From an uncultured Opitutales bacterium (GTDB taxonomy: Bacteria; Verrucomicrobiota; Verrucomicrobiia; Opitutales; Intestinicryptomonadaceae), in NCBI GenBank assembly GCA_900548185.1, contig URJJ01000039.1, positions 1-21,633 of the forward strand: a DNA stretch of 21,633 bases, given 5' to 3'. Of the stretch, positions 8,978 to 16,600 are shown piece after piece (within the stretch, counting starts at the first letter, position 1; each line of letters opens with the position of its first letter). The notes below the pieces were generated by a model that searched no databases, was not told the DNA's origin, and saw only the letters and a list, made by a program, of their open reading frames with translations. Made by a program: the position numbers and the translations under genes.

Positions 8978-9012
8978 GCGCGAAAGGCGCTCCAGAAGCC
9001 CCGCCTTCGCGC
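8978..9012 (-). other. Hairpin in the autotransporter 5' leader
   Basis: GCGCGAA (8978-8984) plus GGC (8986-8988) pair with GCC (9003-9005) plus TTCGCGC (9006-9012), with one bulged base. If transcription starts at the AT-rich block near 9050-9090, the autotransporter mRNA would have a GC-rich leader of ~200 nt containing this stem. Confidence 0.4.
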
Positions 9013-9062
9013 CGCGAAACAGGGCGCGGTTTTTGGCACATCTTTTCATTTTTAATGCAAAG

Positions 9063-9077
9063 TTCATTTGAAATGAA
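9063..9077. promoter_or_regulatory. Candidate operator: 15-bp palindrome between the divergent autotransporter and HTH genes
   Basis: TTCATTTGAAATGAA is a perfect inverted repeat (7-bp arms, single central G). A related half-site TTTTCATTT lies at 9043-9051. The palindrome overlaps a possible plus-strand -35 (TTGAAA, 9068-9073) and lies beside a perfect minus-strand -35 hexamer (TTGACA, complement of 9083-9088). It is 30 bp before the HTH start codon. Binding by the adjacent HTH protein is inferred from position only. Confidence 0.45.
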
Positions 9078-9107
9078 AAAAATGTCAATAAGAATATTGC
9101 AGATTCA

Positions 9108-9602
9108 ATGAAAATTTCGATTGAATTGAATACAAGAGTGGAAAACTACCTTTACAGCGAATTCATAAAAGCCTGCGAATCGGAAGGATATTCCCCTTCG
9201 TCATGGGCCGAGCAAAACGGATTGAGCGCCTCCACAATATCCAACCTGAAAAACGGCGTGCGCCCTTCGCAGGACACCCTGTCGAAACTCACGGGCTTCT
9301 GGAAGGGGCGGAAAACCGCAACGCTTCTCTTCAGGGCCTATCTGAAGGACGAAATCGAGCGCACGGGGTTCTCCCTGGACGAAATCGAGCCGGTAATAAA
9401 GGGGGAAGCCCCGGACACCGACCTCGCTTCCGCGCTCAGGAAAATAGAGTACTTCATGAAGAGGCTCCCAAATCTCAGGGAAGCGATGCTTGAAATGGCC
9501 TCGCTTCTGGAGCTTGCGGAAAAGACCGACTCCCCCGTCCGGCAGCCGGAAGACGACGCGAAACCAAAGCGGCGCGCGCGGCCCCGCAAAAATCCCGAAT
9601 GA
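9108..9602 (+). CDS. XRE-like helix-turn-helix regulator
   Basis: A 164-residue protein. Residues ~31-61 form a helix-turn-helix of the Cro/XRE type: SWAEQNGLSASTISNLKNG followed by the S-x-DTLSKL helix that closes such domains. The preceding 30 residues and a helical middle section (~62-140) have no motif I recognise and could mediate dimerisation. The C-terminus (152-163) is strongly basic (KRRARPRK) and may add DNA contacts. It sits head-to-head with the autotransporter, 261 bp apart, around a palindromic site, which suggests control of that gene and of itself (inference). The start ATG lies in an AT-rich block with no Shine-Dalgarno motif. A phage-like or toxin-antitoxin origin is possible, but no partner gene is next to it. 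Confidence 0.75.
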   Translation: MKISIELNTRVENYLYSEFIKACESEGYSPSSWAEQNGLSASTISNLKNGVRPSQDTLSKLTGFWKGRKTATLLFRAYLKDEIERTGFSLDEIEPVIKGEAPDTDLASALRKIEYFMKRLPNLREAMLEMASLLELAEKTDSPVRQPEDDAKPKRRARPRKNPE

Positions 9603-10147
9603 CCTTCCGCCCTTTGCGCGGAACCCCATGCAAAAGCCCGGGCCGCGCCCAGAACAGAAAATGGCGGCCATTCAAAATGCGGATTCGGCCCGCAGGCCGC
9701 CGCAAAGCCGCTCCGCATTCCCAATGAGCCCGGCATGGAAAAACCTTCCGCCCGCGCTCCGGAAGCCTGGAGCGGGACTGCGGTAAAAGCCCCCCTTGCC
9801 GCCACGGCCGCTTCGCCACCGCTTTGGCAAAACGCCCAGCGCCCCCCCCCGAAGCGGCGCCACGGATATGGAATGCGCCGCAAAGAAAATCCGGGAGAAC
9901 TCCCCGCACGCCGGCACCGGCGGCCGTCATTTTCCGGAGCAAACAGGCGCATGTCCCCCGAACCGGCATAACCTGCGATAAATCAGCCCGCATACGGCAA
10001 AAACAGCCTCACCCAAGACACTCCCGCCTCAAAGACGCCCTGCGGGGCAAATCCCCGCCCCGCCTTTTCAGGATATGCGAGGCGAAGGCCCCCAAATGCG
10101 AAGGCGCACGCCGCAGCCCGGCGGGCGGGGTGAGCTGAAATGCGCGC
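9603..10147. other. Gene-poor interval, about 545 bp
   Basis: No frame here shows a recognisable domain, signal peptide or consistent codon use. Open frames on both strands are Pro/Arg-rich products of GC-rich noncoding DNA. Visible structure is limited to small hairpins (CGCTCC 9755-9760 with GGAGCG 9769-9774; GCGGGG 10042-10047 with CCCCGC 10053-10058) and a nine-C run at 9842-9850. No convincing terminator for the HTH gene was seen. Confidence 0.5.
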
Positions 10148-10179
10148 AAAAAAAATCCGCAGGAAAACTCCTGCGGATT
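10148..10179 (-). terminator. Rho-independent terminator of the beta-helix protein gene
   Basis: Perfect 11-bp stem AATCCGCAGGA (10154-10164) with TCCTGCGGATT (10169-10179), 4-nt loop. On the minus strand it is followed by a T run (A run 10148-10155). It begins 25 bp after the stop at 10205. One of the strongest terminators in the window. Confidence 0.88.
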
Positions 10180-10204
10180 GCTTCTTCAAAGCCGCCTGGC
10201 GGGC

Positions 10205-11773
10205 CTACTTTGAAAGCATCGACTTGAATGCGGCCTCATAGACGTCCTTCGCCTTCCAGTCCGAAGAGCCTGCGGCGGCGTCTATCGCCTTGAGCCACTT
10301 TCCGGTGCGGAAGTCGTGGAGCTGGTTGCGCCCTATTCCCGGATTCTTAGACTTGAACTCGGGGGTGTCCATCAGCATCCAGCGGAACTGGTCGGCGGGA
10401 ATGACATGCTCGTTTATTATGCGCGCGTCGCGGTCGAGCTCTTCGGCGGTGGGTTCGCGCCCGAGCATTTCGATGTACGCGGTCTGCACGACGGCCCTGG
10501 CCTCCTCCGGTCCGTAGGAGTAGGCGCGGTAGCCCCTGAACGGCGAGCCGCCCTGCTGGAGCGGGCCGTGGTTGCAGCGCAGGAGGTGCTGGAGGGAGCG
10601 CTTCTGGGGCTTAAACTCCGGCTGGAGCTTTGAATTTTCGACGTATTCGGGGTTGAAGAGGAAGGGCCCCGGCTCGTCGCACAAAACGTCCCAGCGGCCG
10701 TCCGCGAGGCCCGAGTGCTTTCCGACCGACTTGTTGCCCCTGACTTCAAATCCGTCCACGCCGTCAGCCACAAACCCGTATGCGGAGGCGCCCCCGGCGA
10801 GGGTGTTGTCGAGAATCTTGGCCCCCACAAACGTCATTACGCGTTTGTCGCGGGGGACCCACACGGTGGCGCCCATCGGCACGGCGATGTGTATCCTTGC
10901 GCCACGGCTGTCTATGAGGTTGTTTTTGACTTCGACGCCGCGATAGTCGTACCTGCGCATCGCGTCCTTGTCGGCGGGGTCCGCCCTGCCCTTGTCCATC
11001 TCGTAGAAGCCGAGGCCGTCGACGAGGTTGATGCCGCCGAGGGATTCGCGGGAAATGGAGGCTATGACGTTGTCTTTTACCACCGTGCCGGGCGCGCAGA
11101 AAATCACGACCCCGACGTCGGTCGGGTCTATTATGAGGTTGTTTGACACTGTCGACCTCTCCGCCGCGCAGGATATGCCGTCGCCCCACTTGAAGGGCTT
11201 TTCGTCGCGGAACCTGCCGTTGCCGCGGGCGTCCGCGCCGCAGCCGAAGAACACGGAGTTTTCTATCTTGCAGTCCTTGCCGCCCTCGTGGAGCTTGAAC
11301 GTGGACCACGTGCGCGAATTCATGAACACGCAGTTGCGGATGGTCTGGTTTTTGGCGCCGTTGCCGCCGAACCACGCAAGTTCCGGGCCGCCGTCCGGAT
11401 AGGGGGGGAGGTTGTAGCGGTTGCCGTCGAGGGTGACTCTCTCAAGCAGGATGCCGCTTTTGCCGTTGCCGTTTATGACCTGGCCGCCCTCGGGGCTAGT
11501 CACGCGCAATACGGCGTTGTCGGATATGCGCCTGGCGCCCTTCGTGTAAATTTTCTGGTTGTTGCGCTGGTAGCGTATGGGGGTGTTCACCTCGTAAACC
11601 TTCCCCTTCACCAGGGCCACGTCGTCGCCCCTGTCGAGCGCCGCCTGAATTTCCGCAGCATTCTGCGCAGTAACTTCCGCCCCGAGCGCGGCCCCGAGCC
11701 CGAAGAGAACCCCCGCCGCGGCGGCGGCGATCCTCTTGAAGGCTCCCGTCCTTATCATATATAGGTTTTGCAT
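10205..11773 (-). CDS. Exported right-handed beta-helix protein with DUF4214-like C-terminal domain
   Basis: 522 residues from the ATG at 11773; the ATG at 11758 (MIRTGAFKR) is an equally acceptable start, while the frame further upstream is noncoding-like. A signal peptide ends near GAALGA before EVTAQNAAEIQ. Residues ~35-400 have the look of a pectate-lyase-type parallel beta-helix: an opening that resembles the AAEIQAALDRGDDVALVKG pattern, then repeated short rungs with N-x-I/V and G-x-x-I/V elements (VINGNGKSGI, IRNCVF, IENSVF, VSNNLI, VKDNVI, VKNNLI, ILDNTL, VRGNKS). No lyase or hydrolase active site could be assigned. Residues ~427-476 (AYIEMLGREPTAEELD to MDTPEFKSK) resemble DUF4214, a module usually found on large exported or surface proteins. 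It is likely a periplasmic or surface polysaccharide-acting or -binding protein (inference). Confidence 0.75.
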   Translation of the reverse strand: MQNLYMIRTGAFKRIAAAAAGVLFGLGAALGAEVTAQNAAEIQAALDRGDDVALVKGKVYEVNTPIRYQRNNQKIYTKGARRISDNAVLRVTSPEGGQVINGNGKSGILLERVTLDGNRYNLPPYPDGGPELAWFGGNGAKNQTIRNCVFMNSRTWSTFKLHEGGKDCKIENSVFFGCGADARGNGRFRDEKPFKWGDGISCAAERSTVSNNLIIDPTDVGVVIFCAPGTVVKDNVIASISRESLGGINLVDGLGFYEMDKGRADPADKDAMRRYDYRGVEVKNNLIDSRGARIHIAVPMGATVWVPRDKRVMTFVGAKILDNTLAGGASAYGFVADGVDGFEVRGNKSVGKHSGLADGRWDVLCDEPGPFLFNPEYVENSKLQPEFKPQKRSLQHLLRCNHGPLQQGGSPFRGYRAYSYGPEEARAVVQTAYIEMLGREPTAEELDRDARIINEHVIPADQFRWMLMDTPEFKSKNPGIGRNQLHDFRTGKWLKAIDAAAGSSDWKAKDVYEAAFKSMLSK

Positions 11774-12016
11774 ATTGCATCTTATGACAAATCCAAAGCC
11801 CCGCGCTGTCAAACAATTTCGCCCCGCGCACTCCCTTTGCAAAGCGCCCCGGCCCCGGGCCTGCGGGGCCTCCCCGGATGCGCAGGGCGGGCCGGAAGCG
11901 ATAATCCGTCCCATTTGCGGGGGGAAGAAAAAGCTTTACAGCGGCCGCCTAAAAGGTAAGTTCTAACGCTAAATTAAAAAACGAAACAGGAATTTAATCT
12001 GAAACCAAATAAAGAT
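11774..12016. other. Divergent promoter region between beta-helix gene and acpP
   Basis: 243 bp. The half next to the beta-helix gene is GC-rich. The 50 bp before acpP (11966-12016) are strongly AT-rich, with runs such as AAATTAAAAAACG, the likely acpP promoter and leader. No hexamers clear enough to mark were found. Confidence 0.4.
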
Positions 12017-12271
12017 ATGGCAGACATAGAACAGAGAGTTAAAGAAATCATTGTCAACCAGCTCAACGTCAAAGAGTCTGAAATCACCCCCGAGGCCAGC
12101 TTCATAGATGACCTCGGCGCTGATTCCCTCGACACCGTTCAGCTCATCATGACATTTGAGGAAGAGTTCAAGGACGAAATAAACGGCGAAATTCCCGAAT
12201 CGGAAGCGGAAAAGCTCACGACGGTCGGCAAGGTTGTCGACTATATCAAGGCCCGCTCCCAGAAGGCGTAA
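12017..12271 (+). CDS. acpP: Acyl carrier protein
   Basis: 84 residues, the usual ACP length. It carries acyl intermediates as thioesters on a 4'-phosphopantetheine arm during type II fatty-acid synthesis in the cytoplasm. The attachment site is Ser37 in the invariant GADSLD motif, and the protein is highly acidic (EEEFKDE, ESEAEK), with the classic ending TVGKVVDYI. The start ATG is preceded by AAATAAAG rather than a Shine-Dalgarno box. fabF follows 97 bp downstream on the same strand, the conserved acpP-fabF pairing, but with a terminator-like hairpin in the gap. Confidence 0.98.
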   Translation: MADIEQRVKEIIVNQLNVKESEITPEASFIDDLGADSLDTVQLIMTFEEEFKDEINGEIPESEAEKLTTVGKVVDYIKARSQKA

Positions 12272-12311
12272 GCCGGTTCCGCAGCTTCCCCTTTGCAGGG
12301 GGAAACCTCCG

Positions 12312-12354
12312 ACCCGCACGTGAGTTTCAACCGCTCGTGGCGGGTTGTTTTTTT
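12312..12354 (+). terminator. Terminator-like hairpin between acpP and fabF
   Basis: ACCCGC (12312-12317) pairs with GCGGGT (12340-12345); an imperfect inner stem (ACG with CGT) extends it. A T-rich tail TTGTTTTTTT follows. It ends only 14 nt before the fabF ATG, so it could act as an intra-operon attenuator that keeps acpP transcripts more abundant than fabF. Confidence 0.65.
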
Positions 12355-12368
12355 AAAAGAAAGGCCGC

Positions 12369-13649
12369 ATGGCCGACAAAATTCTCCAACCAAAAACGAT
12401 TATGGGAAAAGAACGCATTGTAGTAACGGGCATCGGCGCGATCTCCGCATTCGGCGACGGCGTAGATGTATTTTGGGATTCGATAACCGCCGGCAAGAGC
12501 GGGATAACAAACGTGTCGCTTTTCGACGCCTCCGAGCTGAACTGCCGGGTGGCCGCCGAGTGCCGCGGGTTCGACGCCACAAAATACATGGACCCCAAAC
12601 AGGCCAAGAGATCCGACCGCTACACGCACTTCGCAATCGCCGGCGCAAAGCTTGCGATGCAGGATGCGGGCCTGGACCTCACGAAGGTCAGCCCCGAGCG
12701 CCTCGGAGTCCTCATCGGATCCGGCGTCGGCGGCATGGACACCATAGAACAGCAGTCGCGCGCATTCATACAGAGCGGCCCGCGCAGGGTTTCGCCCTTC
12801 ATGATTCCGAACCTCATCGCCAACATGGCGGGCGGGGTCGTTGCCATTGAAATAGGCGCAAAAGGCGTAAATTTCGGCGTGGTCAGCGCCTGCGCCACGG
12901 GCACCCACTCGATAGGCGAGGCCCTCCTGCACCTCCAGACCGGGCGCGAGGACGTGATACTCGCAGGCGGCAGCGAAGCCGCCGTGACGGGCCTCTCCTT
13001 CGCAGGCTTCTGCGCCATGAAGGCCATGACGACGGACTTTAACGACGACCCGGCGCGCGCTTCGAGGCCCTTCGACCTCAACCGCAGCGGATTCGTCATG
13101 GGCGAGGGCGCGGGCATACTGGTGCTGGAAAGGCTAGAGCACGCCCTTGCGCGCAACGCGAAAATATACTGCGAAATCGCCGGGTACAGCGCGACGTGCG
13201 ACGCCTACCACATCACAAGCCCGGACGTCGAGGGCCGCGGCCTCGCGCTCGCCCTTGAGCGCGTCATGGACGACGGCGGGGTCGCTCCGGAAGAAGTGGA
13301 CTACATAAACGCCCACGGCACTTCCACGCAGTACAACGACAAGTTCGAGTCCCTCGCAATCAAGAAGGTGTTCGGCGACCACGCCAAAAAGCTCATGGTG
13401 AGCTCCACAAAGAGCATGACCGGCCACCTCCTCGGGGCCGCAGGCGCCATCGAGGCGGCGGTATGCGCAAAGGCCCTCCAGACGGGCGTGGTTCCCCCCA
13501 CCATCAACTACGAGACGCCGGACCCCGACTGCGACCTCGACTACGTGCCCAACGAGGCCCGCAAGGCCGACATCAAGGTTGCAATCAGCACGAACCTCGG
13601 CTTTGGCGGCCACAACGGCGCGCTTCTTTTCAAGAAGTACGAGGGCTAG
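12369..13649 (+). CDS. fabF: Beta-ketoacyl-ACP synthase II
   Basis: 426 residues, slightly longer than typical FabF (~412) because of an 11-residue N-terminal addition before the conserved VVTGIGAISAFG. ATG 12369 is supported by AGAAAGG five bases upstream; ATG 12402 is the alternative and would give the standard length. It condenses malonyl-ACP with acyl-ACP in fatty-acid elongation. The catalytic triad is visible: nucleophile Cys175 in SACATGTHS, His316 in NAHGTST, and His353 in TGHLLGAAG with Lys348 before it. The C-terminal NLGFGGHNG motif is present. It follows acpP in the same orientation, and its transcription probably relies on read-through from acpP because only 14 nt separate its start from the preceding T run. 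Confidence 0.97.
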   Translation: MADKILQPKTIMGKERIVVTGIGAISAFGDGVDVFWDSITAGKSGITNVSLFDASELNCRVAAECRGFDATKYMDPKQAKRSDRYTHFAIAGAKLAMQDAGLDLTKVSPERLGVLIGSGVGGMDTIEQQSRAFIQSGPRRVSPFMIPNLIANMAGGVVAIEIGAKGVNFGVVSACATGTHSIGEALLHLQTGREDVILAGGSEAAVTGLSFAGFCAMKAMTTDFNDDPARASRPFDLNRSGFVMGEGAGILVLERLEHALARNAKIYCEIAGYSATCDAYHITSPDVEGRGLALALERVMDDGGVAPEEVDYINAHGTSTQYNDKFESLAIKKVFGDHAKKLMVSSTKSMTGHLLGAAGAIEAAVCAKALQTGVVPPTINYETPDPDCDLDYVPNEARKADIKVAISTNLGFGGHNGALLFKKYEG

Positions 13650-13675
13650 GCCGGGGCTGGAGGCCCCATCAATCT

Positions 13676-13704
13676 GCGGCGTCCGCATGGGCGCCGCTTT
13701 TTTT
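13676..13704 (+). terminator. Rho-independent terminator after fabF
   Basis: GCGGCG (13676-13681) pairs with CGCCGC (13692-13697), 10-nt loop, followed by seven T (13698-13704). Confidence 0.75.
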
Positions 13705-13755
13705 GCGCCGCAGCCGGCCGCCACGGGCGGGAAAGCCCGAAAAGCCAGTATTAAA

Positions 13756-13761
13756 TTGACA
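13756..13761 (+). promoter_or_regulatory. Possible -35 element upstream of fumarase
   Basis: A perfect TTGACA lies 48 bp before the fumarase ATG. The region 17 bp further (AAAATC) is a poor -10, so only the -35 element is noted. Confidence 0.2.
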
Positions 13762-13809
13762 GGCGCGGGTTTTGCCGGAAAATCACGGGCACATTTAACG
13801 ATTCACACT

Positions 13810-15420
13810 ATGGAATTCAAATACCAGAAAATGTTCCCGATGGGCCCGGACGACACGAAGTACAGGCTCGTGACAAAAGAAGGCGTTTCCACCGCAGAAT
13901 TTGAGGGCAGGAAAATCCTGAAGGTCTCCCCCGAAGCCCTGACGCGCCTCGCGCGCGAAGGCTTCCGCGACATCGCCTTCAAGCTCCGCCCGGCTCACCT
14001 CAAGATGGTGGCCGACATTCTCGACGACCCGGACGCCTCGGAAAACGACAAGTCTGTGGCGCTCACCATGCTCCGCAACGCCGAAGTCGCAGCGGGCGGA
14101 ATCCTCCCCTTCTGCCAGGACACGGGAACCGCCATAGTCGTGGGCAAGAAGGGCCAGGCCGTCTGGACGGGCGGCGGCGACGAGGAGGCCCTCTCGCGCG
14201 GCGTATTCGACTGCTATACCCAGGAAAACCTCCGCTACTCGCAAAACGCGCCCCTCAGCATGTGGGACGAGGTGAATACCGGCTGCAACCTCCCCGCCCA
14301 AATCGATATTTTCGCCACCGACTCAGACAAGTACGAATTCCTCTTCATCGCAAAGGGCGGCGGATCGGCCAACAAGACCTACCTCTACCAGGAGACGAAG
14401 GCCCTGCTCACGCCCAAGCGCCTGGTCGCATTCATGATTGAAAAGATGAAGACCCTCGGGACTGCGGCATGCCCGCCCTACCATCTCGCCTGGGTAATAG
14501 GCGGCACGAGCGCCGAAACGTGCCTGAAGACCGTAAAGCTCGCCTCCGCGAAGTATTACGACAACCTCCCGACTTCCGGCAACAAGTACGGCCACGCATT
14601 CCGCGACGTGGAGCTTGAAAAGCTGGTGCTTGAGGAGGCCAAGCGGCTGGGGATAGGCGCGCAGTTCGGCGGCAAATACTTCGCCCTCGACGTAAGGATA
14701 ATCCGCATGCCCCGCCACGGCGCGTCGTGCCCCGTCGGGCTCGGGGTGTCCTGCTCGGCGGACCGCAACGCCAAGGCCAAAATCGACGAGAACGGCGTCT
14801 GGATTGAGGAGCTCGAGTCCAATCCCGGACGCTTCATCCCCGAGAGGTACCGCAGCGTGGACACCGGCGACGGCGCGGTGAAAATCGACCTCGACCGCCC
14901 GATGCCCGAAGTGCTCGCCGAACTTTCAAAGCACCCCGTAAAGACCCGCCTCAGCCTGAAAGGCACGATAATCGTGGCCCGCGACATCGCCCACGCGAAG
15001 CTGAAGGAGCGCCTCGAAAACGGCGAGGGGCTGCCCGAATACTTCAAGAGCCACCCGGTTTATTACGCGGGCCCCGCAAAGACCCCGGAGGGCATGCCGT
15101 CCGGGTCGTTCGGCCCGACAACCGCAGGCCGCATGGACTCATACGTGGACCTATTCCAGGAAAACGGCGGCTCCATGATAATGATAGCCAAGGGCAACCG
15201 CTCACAGGCAGTCACCGACGCCTGCAAAAAGCACGGCGGCTTCTACCTCGGCTCCATAGGCGGCCCGGCCGCGCTCCTGGCCAAGAAAAACATAAAAAAA
15301 GTCGAGCTTGTGGAATATCCGGAACTCGGGATGGAAGCCATCTGGAAGATAGAGGTGGAAGACTTCCCCGCATTCATACTTGTGGACGACAAGGGCAACG
15401 ACTTCTTCAAGCAGCTTTGA
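13810..15420 (+). CDS. fum: Class I fumarate hydratase ([4Fe-4S], aerobic/anaerobic FumA/FumB type)
   Basis: 536 residues from ATG 13810 (MEFKYQKMFP), close to the ~548 of E. coli FumA; the open frame extends upstream through the fabF end and terminator, so the earlier start is rejected. It interconverts fumarate and L-malate in the TCA cycle or in reductive fumarate metabolism. The N-terminal alpha domain and C-terminal beta domain are fused in one chain, as in two-domain class I enzymes. Candidate cluster cysteines are Cys102 (FCQDTGTA), Cys221 (TAACPPYH) and Cys315 (GVSCSADR). The C-terminal domain holds the SGSFGPTTAGRMD motif and a GSIGGPAALLA segment. It is monocistronic between two terminators. 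Oxygen sensitivity, usual for this class, would suit an anaerobic or microaerobic lifestyle (inference). Confidence 0.96.
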   Translation: MEFKYQKMFPMGPDDTKYRLVTKEGVSTAEFEGRKILKVSPEALTRLAREGFRDIAFKLRPAHLKMVADILDDPDASENDKSVALTMLRNAEVAAGGILPFCQDTGTAIVVGKKGQAVWTGGGDEEALSRGVFDCYTQENLRYSQNAPLSMWDEVNTGCNLPAQIDIFATDSDKYEFLFIAKGGGSANKTYLYQETKALLTPKRLVAFMIEKMKTLGTAACPPYHLAWVIGGTSAETCLKTVKLASAKYYDNLPTSGNKYGHAFRDVELEKLVLEEAKRLGIGAQFGGKYFALDVRIIRMPRHGASCPVGLGVSCSADRNAKAKIDENGVWIEELESNPGRFIPERYRSVDTGDGAVKIDLDRPMPEVLAELSKHPVKTRLSLKGTIIVARDIAHAKLKERLENGEGLPEYFKSHPVYYAGPAKTPEGMPSGSFGPTTAGRMDSYVDLFQENGGSMIMIAKGNRSQAVTDACKKHGGFYLGSIGGPAALLAKKNIKKVELVEYPELGMEAIWKIEVEDFPAFILVDDKGNDFFKQL

Positions 15421-15495
15421 TTGGCGGCGGGGTCCCGGCGTTTTGCGCGCCGGGCTCCGCGCATGGAGGAGACGCCCTCCGCAGGCCGCATGCGG

Positions 15496-15522
15496 CGCCC
15501 GGAATTTCCGGGCGTTTTTTTT
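15496..15522 (+). terminator. Rho-independent terminator after fumarase
   Basis: CGCCCGGA (15496-15503) pairs with TCCGGGCG (15507-15514), 3-nt loop, then eight T (15515-15522). The remaining bases up to 15736 contain no gene that I can support. Confidence 0.85.
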
Positions 15523-15736
15523 GCGCCCGCCCGTAGGCAAAACGCGGGCCGCATTATGAATTTCTTACGGCGCCCGGCATGAAACGCGCACGGCGAGCGG
15601 CGCGCGGGAGGCTATGATTTGCGCCCCGCAGACGGGGCCTGTGAGGAACGCGCATTCAAGGCGGCGGGAATTCGTCCGATGAAACAGGCTTGTATTTTTA
15701 TTCGCCATCCGGGCGGATTTCGCTTCACTAAAAAAA

Positions 15737-16525
15737 ATGAAAAGAATCAAGGCGGTATTTTTCGACATAGACGGCACCCTGCTTAGCATGAAAACCCACA
15801 GGGTCCCCGAATCGGCCATCGCGGCCATACGCGAGCTAAGGGGGCGCGGCATAAAGACGGTAATAGCAACCGGCAGGCAGTTTTCCGAGATAAAGGCGGT
15901 CGATACCGGGCTTTTTGACGCCTACGTCACAATGAACGGCGGCTGCTGCCTCTCGCGCGAAAAAAAGATACTTTTTAAAAAGGCCATAGGCCGGGCCGAC
16001 ATCGAAGCCTGCCTCAGGGCGCTCGAAAACGGCGAAAAATTCCCGTGCATGTTCATGTTCGACGACGGGCGCGCCCTCAACTACGTGGACCAAAACGTCC
16101 TCGCCTTCTCCGAGGCGGTTGAAATTCCCGTACCGCCGCTCTACCCCGACCTCCGCGAGGCGGCAGGGCGCGACATCTACCAGATAAACATGTTCGTCGA
16201 CAGGGCGGGAGAGGAGCGGCTGATGCGCGACGTATTCGCAAACTGCGTGTCAAGCCGCTGGAATCCGGCCTTTGCCGACGTAAACCCCAGGGGCGTTGAC
16301 AAGGCTGCGGGAATGGACGACATACTGAAAAGCTTCGGCATGACCGCAGACGAAGCCATGGCCATAGGCGACGGCGGCAACGACCTTCCCATGATAAGGC
16401 ACGCGGGAGTCGGCGTGGCGATGGGAAACGCCATAGAACCGGTAAAGACTGCCGCAGATTTCACAACCGCAGCGGTGGACGAGGACGGCGTTGCAAAGGC
16501 CCTCAGGCATTACGGCCTGATATAG
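15737..16525 (+). CDS. Cof-type HAD-IIB family phosphatase
   Basis: 262 residues, standard for the Cof/YidA class of cytoplasmic sugar-phosphate or nucleotide phosphatases. Motif I is FFDIDGTLL (Asp10, Asp12), motif II TVIATGR (Thr45), motif III Lys189 in RGVDKAAG, and motif IV GDGGNDLPM (211-219), followed by the family's typical GVAMGNA and VKTAADFTT. The C2-type cap occupies ~85-180. The start ATG follows a run of seven A with no Shine-Dalgarno. It is convergent with the TPR gene, with 74 bp between the stops and no strong terminator of its own. The substrate cannot be inferred from sequence; such enzymes are promiscuous. Confidence 0.93.
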   Translation: MKRIKAVFFDIDGTLLSMKTHRVPESAIAAIRELRGRGIKTVIATGRQFSEIKAVDTGLFDAYVTMNGGCCLSREKKILFKKAIGRADIEACLRALENGEKFPCMFMFDDGRALNYVDQNVLAFSEAVEIPVPPLYPDLREAAGRDIYQINMFVDRAGEERLMRDVFANCVSSRWNPAFADVNPRGVDKAAGMDDILKSFGMTADEAMAIGDGGNDLPMIRHAGVGVAMGNAIEPVKTAADFTTAAVDEDGVAKALRHYGLI

Positions 16526-16582
16526 CCCCCCTCCCGAAGCATTTGCCTCGCAGATTCAAAATCGCCCCCATGAGAAAAGGCT

Positions 16583-16600
16583 GGCGCAAACCCCCGCGCC
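16583..16600 (-). terminator. Weak hairpin at the end of the TPR gene
   Basis: GGCGC (16583-16587) pairs with GCGCC (16596-16600), overlapping the stop codon. On the minus strand it is followed by AGCCTTTTC. The stem is short and the T tract interrupted. Confidence 0.3.

Noticed and set aside
8847..9041. N-terminal extension of the autotransporter frame to the ATG at 9041
   Set aside because: The 65 extra residues are Pro/Arg/Gly-rich and would bury the signal peptide; ATG 8846 gives a normal export signal.
13579..13809. Extended start of the fumarase frame inside fabF
   Set aside because: It would overlap fabF and its terminator; MEFKYQKMF at 13810 matches the expected length of class I fumarases.
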